DNA of 64,000 bases, taken from DATARH01 sp963746885. Lineage in GTDB: Bacteria; Pseudomonadota; Alphaproteobacteria; ATCC43930; CGMCC-115725. This document shows, piece by piece, positions 46,514-55,934 of the stretch. Positions within the stretch are counted from its first letter, which is position 1. Each line of letters opens with the position of its first letter. The stretch spans positions 380,353 to 444,352 of the forward strand of contig CAVVDM010000014.1 in assembly GCA_963746885.1 (NCBI GenBank), read 5' to 3'. Made by a program: the position numbers and the translations under genes. The notes beneath the pieces are model-generated. The model searched no databases. It had not been told where the DNA came from and saw only the letters and a program-made list of their open reading frames with translations.

Positions 46514-48001
46514 GTGGTAGCGCAGGGGATAAAGGCGCTCGCGGTGTCGGGCAGCCCGCGCGCCGCACCGGTCATCGACGCGCTGCGCGATGGCCGCCTG
46601 TATACGTCGCGCTGGCCGCGGCCGGACGCGCCGCTGTTCATTCGCACCGACAAGGGCTTTGTCGACGGCCGTACCGGCGCGCCGGTGGAAGCTCCGTCGC
46701 CGGTCAATCTGCGGCGGATCATCGTGAACAACTCGGTGCGGTCGGCCATCGCGACAGCCGAGGGCGCGCTTGGCCTGTTCTCCAAACTGCCGGCGGTGCG
46801 CCGCAGCGCGGCGGAGGCGATCTACCAATCCGGCGACCCCGGAGCGCTGCCGCTGATCGAGCGGGCACTGAAGGCCGAGCACGACAGCGGCATCGCCGGC
46901 ATCCTGCGCGAGGCGCGGGCCGTGGCTCTGCTCAAATCCGACACCGGCGAGGTCACGGCCCGGCTTGCCGCAGTGCGCGACCTCGCGGCGCGCGCGGATC
47001 TGTCGGCGCGCAGCATCCTCTCTTCGCTGCACGGCCAGCCGCCTGCGGTCACCGCGGCGGTCCAGCAGGCGGTCCGCGATATCGACCACCGGCTGTGGCT
47101 GTGGAGCCTCGTCGAGAACGTCTATTACGGCATCAGCCTTGGCGCGGTGCTGCTGCTGGCCGCCGCCGGGCTGGCAATCACCTTCGGCGTCATGGGCGTC
47201 ATCAACATGGCGCATGGCGAGATGGTGATGATCGGCGCCTACACCACCTTCGTGGTGCAGCAATTGGTCACCGCCTTTGCGCCGGCGCTCGAACAGTTCG
47301 GGCTGTTGTTTGCGGTGCCGGCAGCCTTCGTGGTGGCGGGCCTGCTCGGGGTGGTGATCGAGCGAACCCTGATCCGTTTTCTTTATGGCCGGCCGCTGGA
47401 GACATTGCTCGCCACCTGGGGGCTCAGCCTCATCCTGCAGCAGGCGGTGCGCAGCGTGTTCGGCCCGACCAACCAGGACGTGACCTCGCCGGCGTGGATG
47501 AGCGGCTTTCTGACGCTGGGCGGGCTGACGCTGACCATCAACCGGCTCTGGGTCATTCTGTTCGCGGCGCTGGTGCTCGGCGCCCTGATGGCGACCTTGC
47601 GCTGGGGTGGGCTCGGCCGCAGCATCCGGGCCGTCATGCAGAACCGGCGCATGGCGGCGGCGATGGGCATCCGGACGCCGTGGATCGACGCACTGACCTT
47701 CGGGCTGGGCTCCGGCGTTGCCGGCATCGCCGGCGTCGCGCTGTCGCAGATTGACAATGTCAGCCCCAATCTCGGCCAGAATTACATCATCGACAGCTTT
47801 CTCGTGGTGGTGCTCGGCGGCGTCGGCAATTTGTGGGGCACGGTGTTTGGCGCGATGACCCTCGGTGTGGTTGACAAGTTCGTCGAGCCGTTTGCCGGTG
47901 CGGTGCTGGGCAAGGTCTTGGTGCTGGTGCTGGTAATCCTGTTCATTCAGCGCCGGCCGAGCGGGCTGTTCCCGGTCAAGGGACGGGCGGCGGAGGCATG
48001 A
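46514..48001 (+). CDS. urtB: Urea-type ABC permease UrtB
   Basis: 495 residues from GTG. It has the UrtB-specific N-terminal helical repeat domain (AVSGSPRAAPVIDALRDGRLY, then HRLWLW) and the permease core with VMGVINMAHGEMVMIGAYTT. The open frame continues upstream to a TAG at 46442; a signal-peptide-like stretch (GIVVAALLALLLAG) lies in another frame at about 46400-46460, so a +1 break there probably hides the true start. Confidence 0.85.
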   Translation: MVAQGIKALAVSGSPRAAPVIDALRDGRLYTSRWPRPDAPLFIRTDKGFVDGRTGAPVEAPSPVNLRRIIVNNSVRSAIATAEGALGLFSKLPAVRRSAAEAIYQSGDPGALPLIERALKAEHDSGIAGILREARAVALLKSDTGEVTARLAAVRDLAARADLSARSILSSLHGQPPAVTAAVQQAVRDIDHRLWLWSLVENVYYGISLGAVLLLAAAGLAITFGVMGVINMAHGEMVMIGAYTTFVVQQLVTAFAPALEQFGLLFAVPAAFVVAGLLGVVIERTLIRFLYGRPLETLLATWGLSLILQQAVRSVFGPTNQDVTSPAWMSGFLTLGGLTLTINRLWVILFAALVLGALMATLRWGGLGRSIRAVMQNRRMAAAMGIRTPWIDALTFGLGSGVAGIAGVALSQIDNVSPNLGQNYIIDSFLVVVLGGVGNLWGTVFGAMTLGVVDKFVEPFAGAVLGKVLVLVLVILFIQRRPSGLFPVKGRAAEA

Positions 48002-49140
48002 TCAGCCTCGATCGCGGCACCGCCATAACATTGGGCTGCGTGCTCGGCGGGGCGGCGCTGCTCGCCATTCTCAACCTCGGGACCCCGGTGGCGAGCGCCG
48101 TGCATGTCCCGAACTTTGTCATCTCGGTGGTCGGCAAGTACCTGTGCTACGCGATCCTGGCGCTGGCGGTCGATCTGGTGTGGGGCTATGTCGGGATCCT
48201 GACCCTCGGCCACGCCGCGTTTTTCGCGCTGGGCGGCTACGCGATGGGCATGTACCTGATGCGCGAAATCGGCGCGCGCGGCGTCTATGCCAACCCGATC
48301 CTGCCCGATTTCATGGTGTTCATCGGCTGGAACAAGCTGCCCTGGTACTGGTACGGCTTCGACCATTTCTGGCTCGCGCTGGTCATGGTGATGGTGGTGC
48401 CGGGCGTGCTGGCCTTCGTATTCGGCTGGCTCGCCTTTCGCTCGCGCGTCACCGGCGTCTATCTCTCGATCATCACCCAGGCGCTGACCTACGCGCTGAT
48501 GCTTGCCTTCTTCCGCAACGACATGGGGTTCGGTGGCAATAACGGGATGACCGATTTCAAGGACATCGTCGGGTTTCCGCTCAACCGGGAGAGCACCGCG
48601 GCCGGGCTGATGCTGGTCACGGCGGCGGTGCTGTCGGTCGCGTTCTGCATCGCCCGCGCGATGACCCGCTCGCGCTTCGGCAAGATCATGATTGCGGTGC
48701 GCGACGCGGAATCGCGCACCCGCTTCCTCGGCTACCGTCCCGAATCCTACAAGCTCGTGGTGTGGGTCGTCTCGGCAGTGATCGCCGGCATCGGCGGCGC
48801 CCTCTACGTGCCGCAGGTCGGCATCATCAACCCGTCGGAATTTGCTCCCGGCAACTCGATCGAGGCGGTGATCTGGGTCGCGGTCGGCGGTCGCGGCACG
48901 CTTTCCGGCGCGATTTTGGGCGCGATCCTGGTCAATCTCGGCAAGACGTGGCTGACCAGCGCCCTGCCGGAGGTCTGGCTGTTTGCGATGGGCGGTCTGT
49001 TCATCTTTGTCACGCTGTTGCTGCCGGGCGGGATCATCGGCCTGTTTGCGGGGCGCCGCAAGGCGGCCACTCCGGCAGTCGCGGCAGCCGCCGAGGCGGG
49101 GACCGAAGCCGAGACGCCCGCCCCGGAGATTCCGGGATGA
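47998..49140 (+). CDS. urtC: Urea-type ABC permease UrtC
   Basis: 380 residues, polytopic. LWGYVGILTLGHAAFFALGG (LivM/UrtC signature), NNGMTDFKDIVGFPLN (UrtC-specific) and PQVGIINPSEF. The ATG overlaps the urtB stop and its own stop overlaps urtD, both ATGA. Confidence 0.92.
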   Translation: MISLDRGTAITLGCVLGGAALLAILNLGTPVASAVHVPNFVISVVGKYLCYAILALAVDLVWGYVGILTLGHAAFFALGGYAMGMYLMREIGARGVYANPILPDFMVFIGWNKLPWYWYGFDHFWLALVMVMVVPGVLAFVFGWLAFRSRVTGVYLSIITQALTYALMLAFFRNDMGFGGNNGMTDFKDIVGFPLNRESTAAGLMLVTAAVLSVAFCIARAMTRSRFGKIMIAVRDAESRTRFLGYRPESYKLVVWVVSAVIAGIGGALYVPQVGIINPSEFAPGNSIEAVIWVAVGGRGTLSGAILGAILVNLGKTWLTSALPEVWLFAMGGLFIFVTLLLPGGIIGLFAGRRKAATPAVAAAAEAGTEAETPAPEIPG

Positions 49141-49880
49141 GCGAGGAAAGTCTCCTGTATCTCGACGGCGTCACGGTCTCGTTTGACGGGTTCAAGGCGC
49201 TCAACGAGTTGTCGCTGGTGCTCGAACCCGGCGAGATGCGCGCCGTGATCGGCCCCAACGGCGCCGGCAAGACGACGATGATGGATGTCATCACCGGCAA
49301 GACGCGGCCGGATGCCGGGCGTGTCGTGTTCGGCGCCGATACCGACTTGACCCGGCTCGACGAGCCGGCGATCGCGCGGCTCGGGATCGGCCGCAAGTTC
49401 CAGCGGCCGACCGTTTTCGAGCCGCTGTCGGTGCGCGACAATCTGCTGCTGGCTTTGGCCGGCGACCGCAGCCCGCGCTTTACGCTGTGGGCGCGGGAGA
49501 CGCCGCAGGAGCGCTCGCGCATCGAGGAACTGCTGACGACGATCCGCCTCGCCGACCAGCGCGACCGGCGCGCCGCCGATCTGTCGCACGGCCAGAAGCA
49601 GTGGCTGGAAATCGGCATGCTGCTAGCCCAGGATCCCCGCCTGCTGCTGGTCGACGAGCCGGTCGCCGGCATGACCGACGCGGAAACCGCCGACACCGCC
49701 GACCTGCTGCGCGAAATCAACCGCACCCGCAGCGTCGTCGTCGTCGAACACGATATGGCGTTCGTGCGCGCGCTGGGGGTCAAGGTGACGGTATTGCACG
49801 AGGGATCGGTCCTGGCGGAAGGCTCGATCGACACGATCCAGGATCATCCGCGCGTCATCGAAGTCTATCTGGGGCGGTGA
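49137..49880 (+). CDS. urtD: Urea-type ABC ATPase UrtD
   Basis: 247 residues. Walker A GPNGAGKT at 39-46, GIGRKFQRPTVFEPLSVRDNL, signature LSHGQKQWLEIGML, Walker B LLLVDEPVAGM. LSHGQKQWLE is typical of UrtD. Four-base overlap with urtC; three bases to urtE. Confidence 0.92.
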   Translation: MSEESLLYLDGVTVSFDGFKALNELSLVLEPGEMRAVIGPNGAGKTTMMDVITGKTRPDAGRVVFGADTDLTRLDEPAIARLGIGRKFQRPTVFEPLSVRDNLLLALAGDRSPRFTLWARETPQERSRIEELLTTIRLADQRDRRAADLSHGQKQWLEIGMLLAQDPRLLLVDEPVAGMTDAETADTADLLREINRTRSVVVVEHDMAFVRALGVKVTVLHEGSVLAEGSIDTIQDHPRVIEVYLGR

Positions 49881-49883
49881 GGG

Positions 49884-50579
49884 ATGCTTTCGGTCGAGGC
49901 GGTCGACCTGTATTACGGCGCCAGCCAAGCATTGCGCCGGGTCAGCCTGACCGCGAAGCGCGGCGAGGTGACCTGTATTCTCGGCCGCAACGGGGTCGGC
50001 AAAACAAGCCTGCTGCGCGCCATCTTTGGGCTCCACCCGATCCGCTCTGGCAACATCCGCTGGGAGGATCAGGACCTGAACAGCCTGCCGCCCTACCAGC
50101 GCGCCCGCGCCGGCATGGCGCTGGTGCCGCAGGGGCGCGAGATTTTTCCGCGCCTCACGGTCAAAGAAAACCTCGAGACCGGGTTCGCCATGCTGCCGCG
50201 CAGCCTGCGCCATGTGCCGGACGAGATTTTCACGCTGTTCCCGGTCCTCAAGGACATGCTCGGCCGGCGCGGCGGCGATCTGTCGGGCGGCCAGCAGCAG
50301 CAATTGGCGATCGCCCGCGCGCTCGTCCTGCGGCCGCGGCTCCTGATCCTTGACGAGCCGACCGAAGGGATCCAGCCCTCGATCATCAAGGAGATCGGGC
50401 GGATCATCGAGCAGCTCGTCGAGCGCGGCGACATGGCGATCCTGCTGGTCGAGCAGTATTTCGAGTTTGCCCGCGATCTCGCTGCGTCCTATGTCGTGAT
50501 GCAGCGCGGCGAGGTCGTGCTGAGCGGCCGCCAGAGTGAGATGGATGAGACCGCGGTGCGCGCCTTTCTGACCGTGTAA
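49884..50579 (+). CDS. urtE: Urea-type ABC ATPase UrtE
   Basis: 231 residues. YYGASQALRRVSLTA, Walker A GRNGVGKT at 34-41, signature LSGGQQQQLAIARAL, Walker B LLILDEPTEGIQPSIIKEIG. The latter is characteristic of UrtE. Ends the urt operon; no urease genes follow. Confidence 0.92.
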   Translation: MLSVEAVDLYYGASQALRRVSLTAKRGEVTCILGRNGVGKTSLLRAIFGLHPIRSGNIRWEDQDLNSLPPYQRARAGMALVPQGREIFPRLTVKENLETGFAMLPRSLRHVPDEIFTLFPVLKDMLGRRGGDLSGGQQQQLAIARALVLRPRLLILDEPTEGIQPSIIKEIGRIIEQLVERGDMAILLVEQYFEFARDLAASYVVMQRGEVVLSGRQSEMDETAVRAFLTV

Positions 50580-50611
50580 CCCGCCACCTGCGACATCCCG
50601 CGCGCGATCGA

Positions 50612-50654
50612 TTGATCCAGATCAACGAGGCGCCCGATTTCGGCGGACTATCAT
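50612..50654 (+). promoter_or_regulatory. FNR/FixK-type promoter (anaerobox and -10)
   Basis: TTGATCCAGATCAA at 50612-50625 is a perfect FNR/FixK box (TTGAT-N4-ATCAA). A -10-like TATCAT lies at 50649-50654, placing the start near 50660 and the box centre at about -42, the normal activator position. It sits 60 bases before the 29-residue gene and is the likely entry point for that gene and the following kinase/ATPase. Confidence 0.75.
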
Positions 50655-50686
50655 TCCCCGTCTCACTCATTTGTTGGAGGGGAGCG

Positions 50687-50776
50687 ATGTCGGTCGAGGA
50701 AGCCGCGGTGCTGGGTTTCATCATTGCCGCGTTTTTGGTGTTCGGCGCGACGCTGGGGTGGTTGTCGCACCGCTAA
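50687..50776 (+). CDS. Small single-helix membrane protein, 29 residues
   Basis: ATG preceded by GGAGGGGAGCG. The protein begins MSVEEAAV, has one hydrophobic helix (LGFIIAAFLVFGATLGWL) and ends SHR before TAA. No family is recognised. A strong RBS, an FNR-type promoter just upstream and a hairpin downstream argue for real expression. Possibly a small subunit or regulator of a respiratory complex under low oxygen (inference). Confidence 0.6.
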   Translation: MSVEEAAVLGFIIAAFLVFGATLGWLSHR

Positions 50777-50790
50777 TGGCGCACCGGTAA

Positions 50791-50815
50791 TGGCCGGGTG
50801 CGCGGAACCCGGCCA
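50791..50815 (+). terminator. 9-bp hairpin between the small gene and the kinase/ATPase gene
   Basis: TGGCCGGGT (50791-50799) and ACCCGGCCA (50807-50815) pair perfectly around a 7-base loop. No T-run follows, so it may lower read-through or protect the short upstream message. Confidence 0.45.
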
Positions 50816-50894
50816 CGATTGCCGGCTGTTCCCTGGGGCGGTCGCATCTTGTAGGGTCGGCTGACCGGAGCGAGAACGCCGCCGCGGGGGGTCC

Positions 50895-52442
50895 ATGGAC
50901 GACACACAGCGGGAAGCCGTTGCGTTTTTGCGCGACCCCGCCTCCTATCCTCAGGTCTCCGGGTCACTGGCCTCCGCCGTCGAGGTCGTCGAGACGCATG
51001 CCTCGCTGGTGTTTCTCGCCGACGGGTACGCTTACAAGCTGAAGCGCGCCGTCAAATACCCCTATCTCGATTTTTCGACGCCGGCGCTTCGCCTCGCCGC
51101 CTGCACCGCCGAACTCACGCTCAACCGTCGCACCGCGCCTTCTCTCTATCTCGAAGTCGCGGCGATCAGCCGACGCGCCGACGGCAGCCTCGGCTGGGGC
51201 CGTGACGGGGAGCCTGTCGACTTCGTCGTCGTGATGCGGCGCTTCGCGCAGGACGACCTGCTCGACAACGTCGCGCGGCACGGCGGCCTGTCGGCGCCGC
51301 TGCTTTACGCGCTCGTCGCCCATATCGCGGCGTTTCACGCCAAGGCGGAGCGGTGCCCCGAGCGCGGCGGCGCCGCCGCGATGGCGGCGGTGGCCGAGAC
51401 CAACATACGATGCCTGCGCGACAGCCGAACAGCTGGCTTTGCCGCGGCGCAAATTGACCGACTCGCGAGCGGTGCTGCGAGCGAGTTGGCGCTCGTCGGC
51501 GCATTGCTCGACGCGCGGCGCGAGGCGGGGAGGGTGCGCCGCTGTCACGGCGACCTGCACCTGCGCAATGTCTGCCTGGTCGACGGCAAGCCGCTGCTGT
51601 TCGACTGCGTCGAGTTCTCGGAGGAGTTAGCCAGCATCGACGTGCTGTATGACCTTGCGTTCTTGCTGATGGACCTGTGCCATCGCGGCCATCGCGATCT
51701 CGCCAACCTGGTCCTCAACCGCTACCTCGACCTCACCGAGGACGATTCCGGTCTCGCCGCGATGCCGCTGTTCCTGTCGTCGCGCGCTGCGATCCGTGCC
51801 CATGTCACGGCGACGATGGCCGAGCATGGCTGGGGCTCGGGTGCGGCGGCGGACGCCTTTGCCGAGGCGCGGGCCTATCTCGACGAAGCGGAGACGGCGC
51901 TCCTGCCAGTGCCGCCGCGGCTGCTTGCGATCGGCGGCCTGAGCGGTAGCGGCAAGTCGACGCTGGCCGCCGGGCTCGCCGTCGGGCTCGGCCGCCTACC
52001 GGGGGCGCGGGTGTTGCGCAGCGACGTGTTGCGCAAGCTCCGCTTCGGTGCCGAGCCCGAGAGCCCGCTGCCGCCGGAGGCTTATACCGAAGCGGTCAGC
52101 CAGCGCGTCTACCGCGACCTGTGCGAGCGGGCGGCATCGGCCTTGCGGGCCGGTTATTCGGCGGTGATCGACGCGGTCGCGCTGCGCGAGGACGAGCGTC
52201 GCGGGTTTGCCGCGGTTGCTGCCGCAGCGGGCGTGCCGTTTGCCGGGGTGTGGCTTGCCGCGCCGGTCGACAAGATGAGGGCCCGCCTCGACGCGCGCCG
52301 CGGCGATGCCTCCGACGCTTCGCAAGCGGTGCTGGAGCAGCAACTCGCATGCGACCCCGGTGCGCTCGACTGGACCCGAATCGATGCCGGCGGCGACCTC
52401 GACACGACGCTCGCAGCGACTCGTCGGGCGCTGCGGCTCTGA
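50895..52442 (+). CDS. Aminoglycoside-phosphotransferase-like/ATPase fusion protein
   Basis: 515 residues. An N-terminal APH-like kinase domain (catalytic loop CHGDLHLRNVCLVDG, with HGDLH at 218-222, and LFDCVEF) is followed by a P-loop domain (GLSGSGKS at 348-355) of the gluconate kinase/AAA type. This two-domain family includes Mycobacterium tuberculosis Rv2004c, known as a hypoxia-regulon (DosR) member; substrate unknown. The FNR box upstream fits low-oxygen induction. Confidence 0.85.
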   Translation: MDDTQREAVAFLRDPASYPQVSGSLASAVEVVETHASLVFLADGYAYKLKRAVKYPYLDFSTPALRLAACTAELTLNRRTAPSLYLEVAAISRRADGSLGWGRDGEPVDFVVVMRRFAQDDLLDNVARHGGLSAPLLYALVAHIAAFHAKAERCPERGGAAAMAAVAETNIRCLRDSRTAGFAAAQIDRLASGAASELALVGALLDARREAGRVRRCHGDLHLRNVCLVDGKPLLFDCVEFSEELASIDVLYDLAFLLMDLCHRGHRDLANLVLNRYLDLTEDDSGLAAMPLFLSSRAAIRAHVTATMAEHGWGSGAAADAFAEARAYLDEAETALLPVPPRLLAIGGLSGSGKSTLAAGLAVGLGRLPGARVLRSDVLRKLRFGAEPESPLPPEAYTEAVSQRVYRDLCERAASALRAGYSAVIDAVALREDERRGFAAVAAAAGVPFAGVWLAAPVDKMRARLDARRGDASDASQAVLEQQLACDPGALDWTRIDAGGDLDTTLAATRRALRL

Positions 52443-52468
52443 AAACAAGCAGCCCCAACGCGGCAGGG

Positions 52469-54046
52469 CTAACCGGCCGCGATCCAGTCGACGACACGCT
52501 CGCCGATCATGATCACCGTCGCATGAGCACCCCCTGACCGGGGAATACGCGGCATTACCGACGCATCGGCCACCCACAACCCTTGGATGCCCTTCACCCG
52601 GCAATATTGGTCAACGACCGCCATCGGATCGGCATCCGGCCCCATCTTGCAGGTCCCGGAAACGTGCCTCGATGTGCCCACGGTTTCGCGTATCCAGCGA
52701 TCCAACGCGTCGTCGTTTGCCAGAAGCTCGTCGGTGGGGTGGATCCGGAACTCGGCCACGTCCTGGTACACGTCGGATTCCAGCAGTTTCGCAGCCATTC
52801 GCAGCCCCTCCCGGACCCGTCGAATGTCGTTGGGATGCTGCATGTAACAATAGTTGAAGGACGGCTGGACGCTGGGGTCGGCCGAGGCCAGCCGGACGTA
52901 TCCCGAGCCGTCGGGCAATCCCAGCGTGCAATGAATCCGTGCTGCCTGCTCCGGGGGTACGTCACCGCTGAGGTACTTGGTCCGGACGCCGGGCACACGC
53001 TCGCGCCGCGGATCGACGACCGGGCTGGTGCGCAGCACCATGTCGTTGACGGCGCTCGACCCCGGGGCGGTGAAGTGCAAAGAAAAGTTCACCGCATCGG
53101 TATGAGTGGCGAGGGAGATGCCGTCTTTGACCTTAAAGGTCATCTGGGCGCTGGCGTGGTTCATCAGGTTTTGGCCGACGCCCGGGAGATGACGGATCGT
53201 TGGTATCCCGAATTGCCGCAGGTGCTCTTCGGGGCCGATGCCCGAGAGCATCAGCAGGTGGGGCGATCGGATCGCTCCGGCGCTCAACACCACCCGGCCG
53301 GCGTCGATGCGGAACATCCTTCCCCCGCTTTCGCCTTCGACGCCGACAGCCTTGCCGTCCTCGATCACGATCTTGCGGACGAACACCCCACCCCGCACCG
53401 TCAGGTTCAGATAGTGGCGCACCGGATTGAGGTGCGTCATCGCCGTGCTCATCCTGACGCCGTCCAAATTGTTCGACGGAGACACACCAAGGCCGGCCGG
53501 GTGCAGGCCATTCTTATCGTTCGTGGTGCCGAACCCCGCCGCTACGCAGGCTGCATGGAAAGCCTGCTGGATGGCGGGCCAAGGACCGGCCTGACGGCGC
53601 CTGACCGGCACCGGTCCGTCCGAGCCGTGACAGTAATTGTCCTGAATGTCGAGATCGCGCTCCGATTTGCGAAAGTACGGTAGAACCTTGTCATACGACC
53701 ATTGATCGTTGCCGAGCGCCGCCCAGGAGTCGAAATCCTCGGGGAACCCTCGCTGCATGGCCTGACCGTTGATCGACGACCCACCGCCGATCACCTTGCC
53801 TTGTGCAACGTGAATCGCGCCCTGTTCCTCGGTGATGGTGCCGCGCAGGGCCCAGTTGTGTTGCGAGTCCGGGGCTTCGGCAAAACGGGTGTGACCGAAC
53901 TTGATTTCGTCTGGAAGATTGGCTGGATCGGGGTAATCCGGCCCCGCTTCCAGCAACAGCACGGACGTCTGCGCGTCTGCCGCCAAGCGGCTGGCCAGCA
54001 CCGACCCGGCGGCTCCGCCGCCGACGATCACTACGTCGTACTTCAT
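52469..54046 (-). CDS. GMC-family oxidoreductase
   Basis: 525 residues. FAD motif VVIVGGGAAGSVLASRLA, GGGSSINGQAMQRG, the second GMC signature GAIRSPHLLMLSGIG, and the catalytic His region SRHVSGTCKMG with the C-terminal GGAHATVIMIGERV. Oxidises an alcohol, polyol or choline-like substrate. Start 54046 follows GGGAGGATGG. Confidence 0.9.
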   Translation of the reverse strand: MKYDVVIVGGGAAGSVLASRLAADAQTSVLLLEAGPDYPDPANLPDEIKFGHTRFAEAPDSQHNWALRGTITEEQGAIHVAQGKVIGGGSSINGQAMQRGFPEDFDSWAALGNDQWSYDKVLPYFRKSERDLDIQDNYCHGSDGPVPVRRRQAGPWPAIQQAFHAACVAAGFGTTNDKNGLHPAGLGVSPSNNLDGVRMSTAMTHLNPVRHYLNLTVRGGVFVRKIVIEDGKAVGVEGESGGRMFRIDAGRVVLSAGAIRSPHLLMLSGIGPEEHLRQFGIPTIRHLPGVGQNLMNHASAQMTFKVKDGISLATHTDAVNFSLHFTAPGSSAVNDMVLRTSPVVDPRRERVPGVRTKYLSGDVPPEQAARIHCTLGLPDGSGYVRLASADPSVQPSFNYCYMQHPNDIRRVREGLRMAAKLLESDVYQDVAEFRIHPTDELLANDDALDRWIRETVGTSRHVSGTCKMGPDADPMAVVDQYCRVKGIQGLWVADASVMPRIPRSGGAHATVIMIGERVVDWIAAG

Positions 54047-54197
54047 CGGTCCATCCTCCCTCGAATTGCCGTCCACTCATGCCCCGCACAGGCGGGTTTC
54101 AGGAGAAGCGGCTTGATTCTTGCCGCCCGGCAATGACCGACGCCGTCTCGCCGCGAGGACGAGCGCGCTCGCCGAGCAATTTGGATGGGGATTTGCG

Positions 54198-54479
54198 TCA
54201 GGACCTGATCAGGCAACCGGCCGATCCAGGTTGCCCGGCGCAAGCGCTCCGGGGAATAGAGGCGGGCGCGTATTTCTTTCGCAGTGCCGAGTGCCATTCC
54301 GGAACGCGATTGTACTGATGTACCAGCGTGAAGCGTTCGCCGCCGGCAGTGCGGACGAACTCGCCGTCGAACGATGGCGTCGGGCCGGTCAGGCGACGCC
54401 CGACGATCTCGACACTGAAGCCGCCCTCAGCGACCGTCTCATCGCGGGTCACTTCGCTGCGAAACGCCTCGCAGACCAT
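54198..54479 (-). CDS. Hypothetical protein, 93 residues
   Basis: Starts one base after the stop of the upstream propeller gene, with GAAAGAG as RBS. The protein begins MVCEAFRSEVTRDETV and includes TAGGERFTLVHQYNRVPEWH; the last 18 or so residues are low-quality (SACAGQPGSAGCLIRS), so the end may be displaced. The HQYNRVPEWHSALRKKY stretch recalls ends of some glycosyltransferases, but this is not firm. Confidence 0.5.
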   Translation of the reverse strand: MVCEAFRSEVTRDETVAEGGFSVEIVGRRLTGPTPSFDGEFVRTAGGERFTLVHQYNRVPEWHSALRKKYAPASIPRSACAGQPGSAGCLIRS

Positions 54480-54480
54480 G

Positions 54481-55662
54481 CTACTCTTTCGACCCGTCGT
54501 GTGTGCTTGCCGATAGTGGATCGGCGGCTCGGCTACAGCGGGATGCTTCGGTTTCGGCAATCCGGCGGCTGAGGGCGTCAGATTGCGCCTGCGCAGCCAG
54601 CAGTTCGTCGATCAGCCGCCAAATATGCTTTTCGTGTTCCGCAAGGCATTCTAGCGCGAGGGATAACGGCACCGTATGTTGGCACCCGACCTCGCGGATC
54701 GAAGTGCCCTCGGCGACCTCGAATTCGAGCAATTCTTTGATGTCCGACAAACGCAACTCGGCAAGAAGCGCCGATCGGTCGAACTGCGAATACGCGATCA
54801 TCGCCGTATCTTCATCTTCGTCAACGACAAGCCCGCAACAAAATTCTATCGGCAGCCCTTTGAAACTGAAATCCCTGCTTCTTCGCCTGATATTCAGATG
54901 TCGATCGACCAATATGAACATATGTCGATAAACTTGCGGCGGCTGCGACAGGTTGCAGTGAACGACCCCCAGGTATCCCTCCGCGCATGCCACCAGACAG
55001 GATGAGCCTGACCAGCCTCCCCGCCAGTGGAAATCCCTCGTTTCCCCCGATTGGCGTATCGAAGTCCGATTACCGCTGCCGCGAACTATGTCAATCCTGG
55101 CGCCGGTGTTGATATTGGCGATGAGGCTCAGCTCGGTCGAGGAGCGGACGCAGGGGATCCAGTTCTTTTCCCATTTTTCGCCGACCAGCGAATCAAATAT
55201 CTGTAGGTCGATCAATTTGTTGCCGTCAAGTTTCGCAATGAATACGCGCCAGGTCTGGTCCGTCATTATCCACCGCTGGCCGACCGACACGCCTTTGTGC
55301 CTCAGGTACGTTCCCATGGCCATTAACCGGTTTTGAAAATAAAAAAGCCTTATATCCTCGATGTCAACGTAAAAGGGAGGATTAGCCGAGACTTCAGGAA
55401 TTTCGAGGTCAGCGACAGATAAGATCTGGAGGTCGTTATCCAAATACACAATGCGATGCCGGATCAAGATCCTCTGTTGTTTATCGATAGAGCTCCAGTC
55501 GCATTCCCGGTAGATCGCCTCACGATCGTAATTAATGCCTTTGACGATCGAGATATATCCATAGTCCGACTTGACAATCGAAGGATTGCAGTTAAAGAAT
55601 CCGTGCTCGAAAACATCAAGCGCTATGCTGCGCCGCTGCGGAATAATCTGGCTAAGAATCAT
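54481..55662 (-). CDS. Beta-propeller glycosidase-like protein
   Basis: 393 residues. NPSIVKSDYGYISIVKG, EDIRLFYFQNRLMAMGTY, EKWEKNWIPCVRSS, GGWSGSSCLVACAEGYLGVVH and FKGLPIEFCCGLVVDEDEDT follow the blade order of GH43/GH130-like five-bladed propellers; a helical C-terminus (CLAEHEKHIWRLIDELLAAQ) follows. Base composition is clearly lower in GC than the rest (22 of 60 bases G/C in 55321-55380), suggesting transfer. Role in glycan processing or synthesis is inferred. Confidence 0.6.
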   Translation of the reverse strand: MILSQIIPQRRSIALDVFEHGFFNCNPSIVKSDYGYISIVKGINYDREAIYRECDWSSIDKQQRILIRHRIVYLDNDLQILSVADLEIPEVSANPPFYVDIEDIRLFYFQNRLMAMGTYLRHKGVSVGQRWIMTDQTWRVFIAKLDGNKLIDLQIFDSLVGEKWEKNWIPCVRSSTELSLIANINTGARIDIVRGSGNRTSIRQSGETRDFHWRGGWSGSSCLVACAEGYLGVVHCNLSQPPQVYRHMFILVDRHLNIRRRSRDFSFKGLPIEFCCGLVVDEDEDTAMIAYSQFDRSALLAELRLSDIKELLEFEVAEGTSIREVGCQHTVPLSLALECLAEHEKHIWRLIDELLAAQAQSDALSRRIAETEASRCSRAADPLSASTHDGSKE

Positions 55663-55934
55663 CCTGTGCTGTCGATCGAAATCGTCTCGGCCTGGGCGTC
55701 AGGACGGGGAGAGCCGCGGGCTGCCGTCGTGGAGGATTGCGGCGGCGTAGTCGTAACCGCGGCGACCGAACTCCGCGACGGTTTGCGGGTCGACGCGATA
55801 ATGAATGATTCGCATCGCCCGCGAAATCCGCAGGAATCGAGGAAGCCGCCCAGGGCGCGATGCGGTGGTGCGGGTAGCGGGCCATGCTCCTGAGATGTCG
55901 TCGAACACGGTCGATTCCGCCTCGGCCAACCGTC

